Positions 8,416 through 18,065 are shown, counted from the first letter of the stretch. The stretch: DNA of 64,000 nt from Pseudomonas brassicacearum (GCF_003732265.1 NZ_MOBK01000019.1:1-64000), one strand, 5' to 3'. The notes: generated by a model not told the origin, from the letters alone. Numbers and translations are program-made.

Positions 8416-10740
8416 ATGGACAGCATCAACAGCCGCATCGCCGAGGAACTCGGTGTACGCCCACAACAGGTCGAAGCGGCCGTCGCGCTACTCGATGAAG
8501 GCTCTACCGTTCCCTTCATCGCCCGTTACCGGAAAGAAGTGACCGGCAGCCTCGATGACATCCAGTTGCGGCATCTGGAAGAGCGTCTGCGCTACCTGCG
8601 AGAACTCGACGAACGGCGCATCAGCATCCTCGCCAGCATCGAAGAGCAAGGCAAGCTGACCCCGCAACTTGAGCGCGACATCAAACTCGCCGACACCAAG
8701 ACCCGCCTCGAAGATTTGTACCTGCCGTACAAACAGAAGCGCCGCACCAAGGGCCAGATCGCCCTGGAAGCCGGCCTCGGCGAATTGGCCGACGGCCTGT
8801 TCAACGACCCGACCCTGACGCCCGACACCGAAGCCGCACGCTTCATCAACGCCGAAAAAGGCGTGGCCGATGTCAAGGCAGCCCTCGAAGGCGCCAAGTA
8901 CATCCTCATGGAACGCTTCGCCGAAGACGCCGGTTTGCTGGACAAACTGCGCAGCTACCTGAAGCAGGAAGCCACCCTCAGTGCCCGCGTCATTGCCGGC
9001 AAGGAAGAGGAAGGCGCCAAGTTCCGCGACTATTTCGAACACGACGAACCGCTGAAAAGCATGCCATCGCACCGCGCACTGGCGATTTTCCGTGGCCGCA
9101 ACGAAGGCATTCTGAGTTCGGCGCTGAAAGTCGGCGACGAACTGCCGGGCACCATGCACCCGTGCGAAGGCATGATCGGCCAGCAATTCGGCATCCAGAA
9201 CCAGAATCGCGCCGCCGACAAATGGCTGGGTGAAGTGGTGCGCTGGACCTGGAAGGTCAAGCTCTACACCCACCTCGAAACCGACTTGCTGGGTGAACTG
9301 CGCGATGGCGCGGAAACCGAAGCGATCAACGTGTTCGCGCACAACCTGCACGACTTGCTGCTGTCGGCCCCGGCCGGCCCGCGCGCCACTCTGGGTCTCG
9401 ACCCGGGCCTGCGCACCGGCTGCAAGGTCGCCGTGGTCGACGCCACCGGCAAGCTGCTGGATCACGCCACGGTTTACCCGCACGTGCCGCACAACAAGTG
9501 GGACCAGACTCTCGCCGTTCTTGCCGCCCTGTGCGCCAAGCATTCGGTCGACCTGATCGCCATCGGCAACGGCACCGCCAGCCGCGAAACCGACAAGCTG
9601 GCCGCAGAGCTGATCAAAAAATACCCGGCGATGAAAATGACCAAGGTCATGGTCTCCGAGGCCGGCGCATCGGTTTACTCGGCGTCGGAACTGGCTTCCA
9701 AGGAATTCCCGGACCTGGACGTTTCAATTCGTGGCGCGGTGTCGATTGCTCGTCGCTTGCAGGATCCACTGGCCGAGCTGGTGAAGATCGATCCGAAATC
9801 CATCGGCGTCGGCCAGTACCAGCACGACGTGTCGCAGCTGAAACTGGCGCGCGGCCTGGACGCGGTGGTGGAAGACTGCGTGAACGCCGTGGGCGTCGAC
9901 GTCAACACCGCCTCCGTGGCGCTGCTGGCCCGTATCTCCGGCCTCAACGCGACCCTGGCGCAGAATATCGTCAGCCACCGTGACGAACACGGCGCTTTCA
10001 AAACCCGCGCCGCGTTGAAGAAAGTCGCGCGTCTGGGCGAAAAAACCTTCGAACAGGCCGCAGGCTTCCTGCGCGTGATGAACGGCGACAACCCGCTGGA
10101 TTCGTCCGCCGTTCACCCGGAAGCCTATCCGCTGGTGCAGCGCATTGCCGCCGAAACCGACCGTGACATCCGCTCGCTGATCGGCGACGCCAGCTTCCTC
10201 AAGCGTCTCGATCCGAAGAAGTACACCGACGAAACCTTCGGTCTGCCAACGGTCACCGACATCCTGCAAGAACTGGAAAAACCCGGTCGTGACCCGCGTC
10301 CAGAGTTCAAGACCGCCGAGTTCCAGGAAGGCGTCGAAGACCTCAAGGACCTCGAACTGGGCATGATCCTCGAAGGCGTCGTGACCAACGTGACCAACTT
10401 CGGCGCGTTCGTCGACATCGGCGTGCATCAGGATGGTTTGGTGCACATCTCTGCGCTTTCGGAGAAGTTCATCAAGGACCCGCGCGAAGCGGTGAAGGCC
10501 GGTGATGTGGTGAAAGTGAAGGTCATGGAAGTCGACATTCCGCGCAAACGCGTGGGCCTGTCGATGCGCATGAGCGACACCCCGGGCGAGAAAATCGACG
10601 GGGCTCGCGGCGCACGTCCGGGATCGGCGCCACGCCAGTCCCAGAACACTGCACCGCGTAAAGAAACCACGGCAGCGGCCCCGGCCAATAACGCCATGGC
10701 TTCGCTGTTCGCCAACGCCAAGCAGTTGAAGAAACGCTGA
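8416..10740 (+). CDS. tex: Tex transcription accessory protein
   Basis: Large cytosolic nucleic-acid-binding protein (774 residues), conserved in bacteria and related to eukaryotic Spt6. Order: N-terminal helical region, YqgF/RNase H-like domain (TLGLDPGLRTGCKVAVVD, about 330-345), helix-hairpin-helix region (VDVNTASVALLARISGLN and following, about 495-560), and a C-terminal S1 RNA-binding domain (about 648-720). The start at 8416 is chosen over a TTG five codons upstream because AGGTGG precedes it. Its stop overlaps the start of the thioesterase gene by one base (TGATG), so these two are co-transcribed. Confidence 0.95.
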   Translation: MDSINSRIAEELGVRPQQVEAAVALLDEGSTVPFIARYRKEVTGSLDDIQLRHLEERLRYLRELDERRISILASIEEQGKLTPQLERDIKLADTKTRLEDLYLPYKQKRRTKGQIALEAGLGELADGLFNDPTLTPDTEAARFINAEKGVADVKAALEGAKYILMERFAEDAGLLDKLRSYLKQEATLSARVIAGKEEEGAKFRDYFEHDEPLKSMPSHRALAIFRGRNEGILSSALKVGDELPGTMHPCEGMIGQQFGIQNQNRAADKWLGEVVRWTWKVKLYTHLETDLLGELRDGAETEAINVFAHNLHDLLLSAPAGPRATLGLDPGLRTGCKVAVVDATGKLLDHATVYPHVPHNKWDQTLAVLAALCAKHSVDLIAIGNGTASRETDKLAAELIKKYPAMKMTKVMVSEAGASVYSASELASKEFPDLDVSIRGAVSIARRLQDPLAELVKIDPKSIGVGQYQHDVSQLKLARGLDAVVEDCVNAVGVDVNTASVALLARISGLNATLAQNIVSHRDEHGAFKTRAALKKVARLGEKTFEQAAGFLRVMNGDNPLDSSAVHPEAYPLVQRIAAETDRDIRSLIGDASFLKRLDPKKYTDETFGLPTVTDILQELEKPGRDPRPEFKTAEFQEGVEDLKDLELGMILEGVVTNVTNFGAFVDIGVHQDGLVHISALSEKFIKDPREAVKAGDVVKVKVMEVDIPRKRVGLSMRMSDTPGEKIDGARGARPGSAPRQSQNTAPRKETTAAAPANNAMASLFANAKQLKKR

Positions 10741-11123
10741 TGGACATCCCTGCCGGGTACACCGAAAGCGCCTTTTTCAAGCTGCTGGGGTGTCGCTTGC
10801 ACAGCCTGGAAACCGGGGTGGCGCACGTCGCCCTCGGGCTTGCGCCAGAGCTACGCAATCGCGGCGGCAAGTTGCACGGCGGGGCCTTGTTCAGCCTGGT
10901 GGACATTGCCATGGGGCTGGCCTGTTCCAGCACCCACGGCTTTGACCAGCAGAGCGCGACCATCGAATGCAAGATCAACTACATCCGTGCTGTTTCAGAC
11001 GGTGAAGTGATGTGCACGGCGCGGGTGATCCACCCGGGTCGCCGCACGCTGGTGGTCGAGGCTGATGTGATGCAAGGCGACAAACTGGTCGCAAAAGCAC
11101 AAGGCACGTTCGCTGTCCTGTAG
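10740..11123 (+). CDS. PaaI-family hotdog thioesterase
   Basis: 127-residue single hotdog-fold domain. The signature NRGGKLHGGALFSLVDIAMG (about 39-58) matches the HGG-hexamer PaaI/YbgC-like thioesterases, which hydrolyse acyl- or aryl-acyl-CoA esters in the cytosol. The specific substrate cannot be read from sequence. Start codon overlaps the tex stop (TGATG). The same tex-thioesterase pair occurs ahead of gshA in P. aeruginosa (PA5201-PA5203). Confidence 0.88.
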   Translation: MDIPAGYTESAFFKLLGCRLHSLETGVAHVALGLAPELRNRGGKLHGGALFSLVDIAMGLACSSTHGFDQQSATIECKINYIRAVSDGEVMCTARVIHPGRRTLVVEADVMQGDKLVAKAQGTFAVL

Positions 11124-11174
11124 CTAGAAGTCACCTATTTGAGTTAATTTCAGCGCAACGAAACCTGTGGAACC

Positions 11175-11288
11175 CTGTGGCGAGGGGGCTTGCCCCCGTT
11201 TGAGTGCGTAGCACTCACAAGGATCTTGGAAACTCAGAGATTTTGGGGCTGCTTCGCAGCCCAACGGGGGCAAGCCCCCTCGCCACAG
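11175..11288. repeat. REPIN-type inverted repeat pair, class B
   Basis: Left arm CTGTGGCGAGGGGGCTTGCC and its complementary right arm ending at 11288 enclose two short hairpins (GAGTGC/GCACTC; GGGCTGC/GCAGCCC). Lies between the thioesterase and gshA. Confidence 0.9.
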
Positions 11289-11439
11289 GTCACTCCCACA
11301 GGGATGGTGTAGCTCTTTACTGACCGGCATGGCTTGCGCGGTTGCAAAAACCAGGCGAAAACGCCAGTTTTAACTTCACCCTTGTAGACCGTCTTGCCCA
11401 CCCCCATATTGGGGCGACTGACGCGTGAAGGAATCCAAC

Positions 11440-13023
11440 TTGAGCGAACTTCTCAACCGCCGCCTGGCCCTGCTTGGCGAGCGCGCTAACCTCTCTCTGC
11501 TCGAACAGTGCCTTCACGGCATCGAACGTGAATGCCTGCGCGTGACCGGCGAAGGTCGCCTGGCGCAAACGCCGCACCCGGAAGAATTGGGTTCCGCGCT
11601 GACCAACGAACAAATCACCACCGACTATTCCGAGTCGCTGCTGGAGTTCATCACGCCCGCCCTGCCCGACCCGGCGGATACGCTGGCGAGCCTGGACAAG
11701 ATCCATCGCTTTGCCTACAGCAAGCTCGGCAACGAGTTTCTGTGGAGCCCCTCGATGCCGTGCCCGTTGCCGGCCGAGGAAGACATCCCGATCGCCTATT
11801 ACGGCACGTCCAACATCGGTCAGCTCAAATACGTCTACCGCAAGGGCCTGGCCCTGCGCTACGGCAAGACCATGCAGTGCATCGCCGGGATCCACTACAA
11901 CTTTTCCCTGCCGGAAAAGCTCTGGCCGCTGCTCAAGGCGTCGGAAGGCTTTGTCGGCACCGACCGCGACTATCAGTCGTCGGCCTACATCGCGCTGATC
12001 CGTAACTTCCGCCGCTATAGCTGGCTGCTGATGTACCTGTTCGGTGCCTCGCCCGCGCTGGACGCCGGCTTCCTGCGCGGTCGCTCGCACCAGTTGGAAC
12101 AACTGGACCCGGACACCTTGTACCTGCCGTACGCCACCAGCCTGCGCATGAGCGACCTGGGTTACCAGAGCAACGCCCAGGCCGGTCTGACGCCGTGCTA
12201 CAACGACCTGTCGAGCTACACCGACAGCCTGCGCAAAGCGGTCGCCACGCCGTATGCGCCATACGTTGAAGTCGGCACGCACAAGGACGGTGAGTGGGTT
12301 CAGCTCAACACCAACATCCTGCAGATCGAAAACGAGTACTACTCCAACATCCGCCCGAAACGCGTGACCTACACCGGCGAACGGCCGATTCAGGCGCTGG
12401 TGGCCCGTGGCATTCAGTACGTTGAAGTGCGTTGCCTGGACATCAACCCGTTCCTGCCGATGGGCATCGACCTCACCGAGTCGCGTTTCCTCGACGCCTT
12501 CCTGCTGTATTGCGCCCTCAACGACAGCCCGCTATTGACCAATACATCCTGCAGCAACGCCACCTCGAACTTCCTCAGCGTGGTCAAGGAAGGTCGCCGT
12601 CCGGGCCTGCAATTGCACCGCGACGGGCAGCCGGTAGACCTCAAGGAGTGGGCCAGCGAGTTGCTGGAGCAGATTGCTCCGTTGGCGGCGATGCTGGATC
12701 AGAGCCATGGTGGCGATGCACACAGCAAGGCGCTGGATACGCAGTTGGCCAAGGTCCGGGATCCGTCCCTGACGCCTTCCGCCCAAGTGCTGGCGGCGAT
12801 GGCCGAGCACAAGGAGAGCTTTGCTCAGTTCTCTCTGCGTCAGAGCCGGGCGCATGCGGAATTTTTCCGCAGCGAGCCGTTGAGTGGTGAAGACCAAGCG
12901 AAATTTGAAACCCTGGCGCGTTCGTCGCTGGCGGCTCAGGTTGAGCTGGAGCAGAACGAAGTCGGCGATTTCGATGTGTTTGTCGGGTCGTATCAGGCGA
13001 GTATTCTGGCGATCAGTAACTGA
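11440..13023 (+). CDS. gshA: Glutamate-cysteine ligase
   Basis: First and rate-limiting step of glutathione synthesis: L-glutamate + L-cysteine + ATP to gamma-glutamylcysteine. The product of 527 residues matches the proteobacterial GshA length. Family stretches include GIERECLRVTGEGRLAQTPHP near residue 27, HYNFSLPEKLW and the VEVRCLDINPFLPMGID block (about 330-346). I choose the TTG start at 11440 because AAGGA lies eight bases upstream and the N-terminus MSELLNRRLALLG is typical; a GTG five codons upstream is possible. Gene order tex-thioesterase-gshA is conserved. No clear promoter was found in the 316-bp gap, which mostly holds a REP pair. Confidence 0.95.
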   Translation: MSELLNRRLALLGERANLSLLEQCLHGIERECLRVTGEGRLAQTPHPEELGSALTNEQITTDYSESLLEFITPALPDPADTLASLDKIHRFAYSKLGNEFLWSPSMPCPLPAEEDIPIAYYGTSNIGQLKYVYRKGLALRYGKTMQCIAGIHYNFSLPEKLWPLLKASEGFVGTDRDYQSSAYIALIRNFRRYSWLLMYLFGASPALDAGFLRGRSHQLEQLDPDTLYLPYATSLRMSDLGYQSNAQAGLTPCYNDLSSYTDSLRKAVATPYAPYVEVGTHKDGEWVQLNTNILQIENEYYSNIRPKRVTYTGERPIQALVARGIQYVEVRCLDINPFLPMGIDLTESRFLDAFLLYCALNDSPLLTNTSCSNATSNFLSVVKEGRRPGLQLHRDGQPVDLKEWASELLEQIAPLAAMLDQSHGGDAHSKALDTQLAKVRDPSLTPSAQVLAAMAEHKESFAQFSLRQSRAHAEFFRSEPLSGEDQAKFETLARSSLAAQVELEQNEVGDFDVFVGSYQASILAISN

Positions 13024-13046
13024 CCCCGGAAGGTCCTGCGGACCTT

Positions 13047-13138
13047 ATCGCGAGCAGGCTCACTCCCTCAGGGTTTAGCGGCGTTCACACAATTGTGGAT
13101 TCACCGCCAATCCCTGTAGGAGCGAGCCTGCTCGCGAT
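13047..13138. repeat. REPIN-type inverted repeat pair, class A
   Basis: ATCGCGAGCAGGCTCACTCC at 13047 faces AGGAGCGAGCCTGCTCGCGA ending at 13137. Lies between gshA and tauA. Confidence 0.9.
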
Positions 13139-13268
13139 GACCGCGAAGCGGTCGCCTTTAGAGTTATCCACACATAAGCTCATTCGAAAAAGTTATTTAT
13201 TTTCGTATTCTTAGATCATTTAGTCTCCTTTCACGCCGACTCTCGGTCGCCTGACAAGGAGCTTCCCA

Positions 13269-14246
13269 ATGAAACTGCATTTCCCTCTTCGCCTCCTGGC
13301 GGCCGCCTCTCTGGCTGCAGCGAGCTTCTTTGCCCAGGCGGCTGACGTCACCGTCGCCTACCAGACCACCGTGGACCCGGCGAAAGTTGCCCAGGCCGAC
13401 GGCGCTTACGAAAAAGCCACCAACGCCAAGATCGACTGGCGCAAATTCGACAACGGCGCCGACATCATCGCCGCCATTGCCTCCGGCGACGTGCAGATCG
13501 GTTACCTCGGTTCCAGCCCCCTGACCGCTGCGATCACCCGCAAAGTCCCGGTCGAAACCTTCCTCATCGCCACCCAGATCGGTGCCGCCGAAGCGTTGGT
13601 CGCTCGCGACGGTTCCGGAATCAAAACCCCGCAGGACCTGATCGGCAAGAAAATCGCCGTGCCCTTCGTGTCTACCGGTCACTACAGCCTGTTGGCTGCG
13701 CTGAAGCACTGGAACATCGACCCGTCGAAAGTCACCGTGCTCAACCTCGCGCCGCCAGCGATCATTGCCGCGTGGAAACGCGGTGACATCGACGCCACCT
13801 ACGTCTGGGACCCAGCCCTCGGCGTGGCCAAGGAAAACGGCAAAGTGCTGATCACCTCGGGTGAGCTGGCCAAGTTCGGTGCACCGACCTTCGATGCCTG
13901 GATCGTGCGCAAAGACTTCGCCGAGAAGCACCCGGAAATCGTCACCGCGTTCGCCAAAGTGACCCTGGACGCCTACGCCGATTACCGCAAAGACCCGAAA
14001 GCCTGGCTCGCCAATCAATCCAACGTCGACAAACTGGTGAAACTCTCCGGTGCCAAGGCCAGCGATATTCCGCTGCTGCTGCAAGGCAACGTCTACCCGC
14101 TGGCGGCTGACCAGGTAATCACCCTCGGCGCGCCGACCACCAAGGCCATCACCGACACCGCCACGTTCCTCAAGGAACAAGGCAAGGTCGAAGCCGTGCT
14201 GCCGGACTACGCGCCGTACGTCAGCGCCAAGTTCATCACCAACTGA
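13269..14246 (+). CDS. tauA: Taurine ABC transporter, substrate-binding protein
   Basis: Periplasmic taurine-binding protein, 325 residues, with a signal peptide (basic start, hydrophobic core, cleavage after Ala in FFAQAAD, about residue 24). The mature part follows the sulfonate-binding SsuA/TauA pattern, for example DVQIGYLGSSPLTAAI and WKRGDIDATYVWDPALG. An AGGAG site lies 7 bases before the ATG. First gene of tauABC(D). The upstream region is AT-rich (AAAAAGTTATTTATTTTCG, 13182-13200, then ATTCTTAGATCATTT), as expected for a sulfur-starvation promoter under CysB-type control (inference). Confidence 0.95.
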   Translation: MKLHFPLRLLAAASLAAASFFAQAADVTVAYQTTVDPAKVAQADGAYEKATNAKIDWRKFDNGADIIAAIASGDVQIGYLGSSPLTAAITRKVPVETFLIATQIGAAEALVARDGSGIKTPQDLIGKKIAVPFVSTGHYSLLAALKHWNIDPSKVTVLNLAPPAIIAAWKRGDIDATYVWDPALGVAKENGKVLITSGELAKFGAPTFDAWIVRKDFAEKHPEIVTAFAKVTLDAYADYRKDPKAWLANQSNVDKLVKLSGAKASDIPLLLQGNVYPLAADQVITLGAPTTKAITDTATFLKEQGKVEAVLPDYAPYVSAKFITN

Positions 14247-14262
14247 TCGGGAGTTCACTGCG

Positions 14263-15057
14263 ATGGCCTTGCTACAGCTGGAGCGCATCAGCGCACAGTA
14301 CCCCGGCAGCCCGGAACCGGTACTGGCGGATATTTCCCTGAGCCTTGGGCCCCAGCAATTGCTGGTCGCCCTCGGCCCGTCCGGCAGTGGCAAGACTTCG
14401 CTGTTGAACCTGATTGCCGGTTTTGTCGAACCCAGCGCCGGGCGCATCACCCTCGACGGCGTGCCGGTCAAGGGCCCGAGCGCCGAGCGCGGCGTGGTGT
14501 TTCAGGACGACGCCTTACTGCCTTGGCAGGATGTGTTGGCCAACGTCGGATTCGGTCTTGAACTGGCCGGTGTTTCCCGGGAAAAACGCGAAATCCGCGC
14601 TCGGGAAATGCTCGCGCTGGTCGACCTCACCGGTTTCGAAAACCGTCGCATCTGGCAGCTCTCGGGCGGCCAGAAGCAACGCGTCGGCCTCGCCCGCGCA
14701 CTGGCCGCCGATCCTCGTGTCTTGCTCATGGACGAGCCCTTCGGCGCCCTCGACGCGTTCACCCGCGAACAGATGCAAGAGTTGCTGCTGCAAGTCTGGC
14801 AGCGCACCGCCAAACCCGTATTCCTGATTACCCATGACATTGAAGAGGCCGTGTTCCTCGCCACCGACCTGATTCTGCTCGCGCCCAATCCTGGGCAAAT
14901 CGTCGAGCGCCTGAGCCTGGATTTCGGTCAGCGTTACGCCGCCGGTGAATCCGCCCGAGCGATCAAGTCCGACCCACGCTTTATCGAAACCCGCGAACAC
15001 GTGCTCGCCAAAGTGTTCTCCCAACGCAGCGCCGCCACGCGGCAGGAGCGCGCATGA
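14263..15057 (+). CDS. tauB: Taurine ABC transporter, ATP-binding protein
   Basis: 264-residue ABC ATPase. Walker A GPSGSGKTS at 38-46, signature LSGGQKQRVGLARAL at about 132-146, Walker B LLMDEPFGALD, and the switch histidine in LITHDIEEAV. The Phe-Gly-Ala-Leu-Asp D-loop type is normal for nitrate/sulfonate/taurine importers. 16 bp downstream of tauA and overlapping tauC by four bases (ATGA), so the three form one operon. Confidence 0.94.
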   Translation: MALLQLERISAQYPGSPEPVLADISLSLGPQQLLVALGPSGSGKTSLLNLIAGFVEPSAGRITLDGVPVKGPSAERGVVFQDDALLPWQDVLANVGFGLELAGVSREKREIRAREMLALVDLTGFENRRIWQLSGGQKQRVGLARALAADPRVLLMDEPFGALDAFTREQMQELLLQVWQRTAKPVFLITHDIEEAVFLATDLILLAPNPGQIVERLSLDFGQRYAAGESARAIKSDPRFIETREHVLAKVFSQRSAATRQERA

Positions 15058-15887
15058 GCAGCTATCAAATTCCGGCCATCGCGGTGAAATCCAGTTCGAA
15101 TGTGATTCCGGTTCGTCGCCGTTTGAGCACACGCTGGATCAGCGTACTGACGCTGGTCGCCCTCGTTGCTATCTGGTGGGCCGTCACCGCGACTGGAATG
15201 ATCGAACCGCTGTTCCTGCCGCCGCCGTCCGCCGTGTTGCAAAAAGGCTGGCTGCTGGTGACCACCGGTTACATGGATTCAACGTTGTGGCAGCACTTGG
15301 GCGCGAGCCTCAGCCGAATCGGCCTGGGCCTGGGCTTTGCCGTGTTGACGGCAGTGCCGGTCGGCATCGCCATCGGTCACAACCGAATCGCTCGCGGCAT
15401 TCTTGATCCGCTGATCGAGTTCTACCGCCCAATTCCTCCACTGGCCTATCTGCCGCTGATCGTGATCTGGTGCGGCATTGGTGAGCTGTCGAAAGTGTTG
15501 CTGATCTACCTGGCGATTTTCGCCCCGATTGCCATCGCCACCGCCACCGGTGTGCGCACCGTTGACCCGGCCAAATTACGCGCGGCGCAGTCGCTGGGCG
15601 CGACCCGGGCGCAGTTGATTCGTCATGTGATTCTGCCGAGTGCCTTGCCGGACATCTTGACCGGTGTGCGCATTGGCCTGGGTGTGGGTTGGTCGACACT
15701 GGTCGCCGCCGAATTGATTGCCGCCACCAGCGGGTTGGGCTTCATGGTGCAGTCGGCCGCGCAGTTCCTGGTCACCGATGTGGTGGTGCTGGGGATTCTG
15801 GTGATTGCGCTGATTGCCTTCGCCATGGAAATGGGCCTGCGCGCCTTGCAACGCAAACTGGTGCCGTGGCATGGCCAGGCTCACTGA
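15054..15887 (+). CDS. tauC: Taurine ABC transporter, permease
   Basis: 277-residue inner-membrane permease with about six hydrophobic segments. The EAA-like loop AAQSLGATRAQLIRHVILPSALPDILTGVRIG (its core starts near residue 180) is the contact to the ATPase. Overlaps tauB by ATGA. Followed by a REP pair before tauD. Confidence 0.94.
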   Translation: MSSYQIPAIAVKSSSNVIPVRRRLSTRWISVLTLVALVAIWWAVTATGMIEPLFLPPPSAVLQKGWLLVTTGYMDSTLWQHLGASLSRIGLGLGFAVLTAVPVGIAIGHNRIARGILDPLIEFYRPIPPLAYLPLIVIWCGIGELSKVLLIYLAIFAPIAIATATGVRTVDPAKLRAAQSLGATRAQLIRHVILPSALPDILTGVRIGLGVGWSTLVAAELIAATSGLGFMVQSAAQFLVTDVVVLGILVIALIAFAMEMGLRALQRKLVPWHGQAH

Positions 15888-15907
15888 AAAATTATCATGT
15901 GCAAACC

Positions 15908-15998
15908 CCTGTAGGAGTGAGCCTGCTCGCGATGGCGGTGTATCAGCCACAGCGATGTCGCCTGACACTGCGCTATCGCGAGCAGGCTCACTCCTACA
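15908..15998. repeat. REPIN-type inverted repeat pair inside the tau operon, class A
   Basis: TAGGAGTGAGCCTGCTCGCG and the opposite arm CGCGAGCAGGCTCACTCCTA surround about 40 bp between tauC and tauD. If tauD is read from the tauA promoter, this structure is in the middle of the mRNA. Confidence 0.88.
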
Positions 15999-16031
15999 AA
16001 AGCTCGGCATCCCGGATTGAAGAGACCCACC

Positions 16032-16874
16032 ATGAGCCAGTTGAACATCGTCCCCCTCAGCTCCGCCCTCGGCGCACAGATCAGCGGCGTCGACATCAGC
16101 CAGCCGCTGCCTCCGGAGCAACGCAACGCCATCGAACAAGCGCTGCTCAAGCATCAAGTGCTGTTCTTCCGCGACCAGCCGATCACCCCGCAACAGCAAG
16201 CACGGTTCGCCGCCAACTTCGGCGATCTGCACATTCACCCGATCTACCCGAACGTACCGGAACAACCGGAAGTGCTGATCCTCGACACCGCCATCACCGA
16301 CGTGCGTGACAACGCAATCTGGCACACCGACGTGACCTTCCTGCCGACCCCGGCCATGGGCGCGGTGCTCAGCGCCAAGCTGCTGCCGGAGTTTGGTGGC
16401 GACACGTTGTGGGCCAGCGGGATTGCCGCGTATGAAGCGTTGTCGGCGCCGATGAAAAGCCTGCTCGAAGGGCTGACGGCGACTCACGATTTCACCCGTT
16501 CGTTTCCGCTGGAGCGTTATGGCAATACGCCCGAAGCGCTGGCCCAGTGGGAGGAAGCGCGGCGCAAGAATCCGCCGCTGTCGCACCCGGTGATTCGCAC
16601 CCACCCGGTGAGCGGACGCCGCTCGCTGTTCGTCAACGAAGGCTTCACGTCGAAGATCAATGAGCTGTCGGACACCGAGAGCGAAGCGATTTTGAAGTTG
16701 TTGTTTGCCCATGCGACGCGGCCGGAATTCACCATTCGCTGGCGCTGGCAGAAGGATGACGTGGCGTTTTGGGATAACCGCGTGACCCAGCATTACGCGG
16801 TGGATGACTACCGGCCGGCGCGGCGGGTGATGCAGCGGGCGACGGTGTTGGGGGATGTGCCGTTTTTCCGGTAA
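16032..16874 (+). CDS. tauD: Taurine dioxygenase
   Basis: Fe(II)/2-oxoglutarate-dependent dioxygenase that hydroxylates taurine, releasing sulfite and aminoacetaldehyde. 280 residues, cytosolic. The facial triad is visible: His98-X-Asp100 in WHTDVTF and the distal His at about 254 (QHYAVDDYRP), with the 2-oxoglutarate-binding Arg following in RPARRVMQR. The ATG at 16032 gives the family N-terminus MSQLNIVPLS; a methionine five codons upstream is less likely. Separated from tauC by 144 bp with a REP pair. It supplies sulfite to the cysteine pathway. Confidence 0.95.
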   Translation: MSQLNIVPLSSALGAQISGVDISQPLPPEQRNAIEQALLKHQVLFFRDQPITPQQQARFAANFGDLHIHPIYPNVPEQPEVLILDTAITDVRDNAIWHTDVTFLPTPAMGAVLSAKLLPEFGGDTLWASGIAAYEALSAPMKSLLEGLTATHDFTRSFPLERYGNTPEALAQWEEARRKNPPLSHPVIRTHPVSGRRSLFVNEGFTSKINELSDTESEAILKLLFAHATRPEFTIRWRWQKDDVAFWDNRVTQHYAVDDYRPARRVMQRATVLGDVPFFR

Positions 16875-16904
16875 TTCCTGAACTCCACGGTGATTGATAT
16901 GGCC

Positions 16905-16990
16905 CCTTCGCGAGCAAGCCCGCTCCCACATTTGACCGCGTTCGTTCTGGGCAACTCGGTCAAATGTGGGAGCGGGCTTGCTCGCGAAGG
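16905..16990. repeat. REPIN-type inverted repeat pair, class A
   Basis: CCTTCGCGAGCAAGCCCGCT with the reverse complement ending at 16990. Lies between the convergent genes tauD and the aldo/keto reductase. Confidence 0.9.
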
Positions 16991-17027
16991 CGATGTAACA
17001 GGCGCCAAATAATCCAGCGCCAAACGC

Positions 17028-18065
17028 TTATTCAGCCGTCGAAGGCTTTTCCCAAAGATTAATCCCGCCTTCCTGGGCAAACCGGTCAATCTCCGCCAAC
17101 TCTTCAGCGCTGAAGCTCAAATTCTTCAACGCCCCGACGTTCTCGATGATCTGCTCCGGCCGACTCGCACCGATCAGCGCCGAGGTCACCCGCGGATCGC
17201 GCAGCGTCCAGGCCAACGCCAGTTGCGCCAGACTCTGCCCACGGCGCTTGGCAATTTCATTGAGCCCACGCACATGCGCAATGTTGGCCTCAGACAGGTG
17301 CGAGGACTGCAACGAACCACCGCCCGGACGATTGACCCGCGCATCCTTCGGAATGCCGTTGAGGTATTTATCGGTCAGCAACCCCTGCGCCAACGGCGTG
17401 AACGCAATCACGCCAGTGCCGAGTTCGTCGGTGACGTCCAGCAGGTCTTTTTCCACCCAACGATTGAGCAGGTTGTAAGCCGGCTGATGAATCAGCAGCG
17501 GCACTTTCCACTCTTTCAACAGCGCCGCCATCTCACGGGTTTTCGCCCCGGAATACGACGAGATCCCGATGTACAACGCCTTGCCTTGCTGTACGGCGGT
17601 GGCCAGTGCGCTGGCGGTTTCTTCCAGTGGGGTGTCCGGGTCGAAGCGGTGGGAATAGAAAATGTCCACGTAGTCCAGACCCAGGCGCTGCAGGCTCTGA
17701 TCCAGGCTGGCCAGTACGTATTTGCGCGAGCCACCGCCCTGCCCGTAAGGGCCAGGCCACATGTCCCAGCCAGCCTTGCTGGAGATGATCAGCTCGTCGC
17801 GATGCTGCTTGAAGTCTTCACGCAGCAAACGACCGAAGTTGATCTCGGCGCTGCCGTACGGCGGGCCATAGTTGTTGGCCAGGTCGAAGTGGTTGATGCC
17901 CAGGTCGAACGCCGTGCGCAACAACGCGCGCTGGGTATCGATTGGCGTGCTGTCACCGAAGTTGTGCCACAAGCCCAGGGACAGCGCCGGCAGCACCAGA
18001 CCGCTGCGACCTACGCGGCGGTAAGGAATGGAATCGTAGCGGTTTTCGGCAGCGGTGTAGGTCAT
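17028..18065 (-). CDS. Aldo/keto reductase, YghZ/Gpr-like
   Basis: 345-residue NADPH-dependent reductase with TIM-barrel fold, cytosolic. Tetrad residues visible: Asp and Tyr in INHFDLANNYGPPYG (about 56-70), Lys in IISSKAGWD (about 97) and His in FYSHRFD (about 138). The tail FSAEELAEIDRFA is typical. Closest to E. coli YghZ/Gpr, which reduces L-glyceraldehyde 3-phosphate and methylglyoxal; substrate here is inferred only. No operon partner; the sulfur genes on its left are convergent. Confidence 0.9.
   Translation of the reverse strand: MTYTAAENRYDSIPYRRVGRSGLVLPALSLGLWHNFGDSTPIDTQRALLRTAFDLGINHFDLANNYGPPYGSAEINFGRLLREDFKQHRDELIISSKAGWDMWPGPYGQGGGSRKYVLASLDQSLQRLGLDYVDIFYSHRFDPDTPLEETASALATAVQQGKALYIGISSYSGAKTREMAALLKEWKVPLLIHQPAYNLLNRWVEKDLLDVTDELGTGVIAFTPLAQGLLTDKYLNGIPKDARVNRPGGGSLQSSHLSEANIAHVRGLNEIAKRRGQSLAQLALAWTLRDPRVTSALIGASRPEQIIENVGALKNLSFSAEELAEIDRFAQEGGINLWEKPSTAE

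Noticed and set aside
8488..9543. A 351-codon open frame on the minus strand opposite tex
   Set aside because: Lies wholly within tex in antisense and has no recognisable motif.
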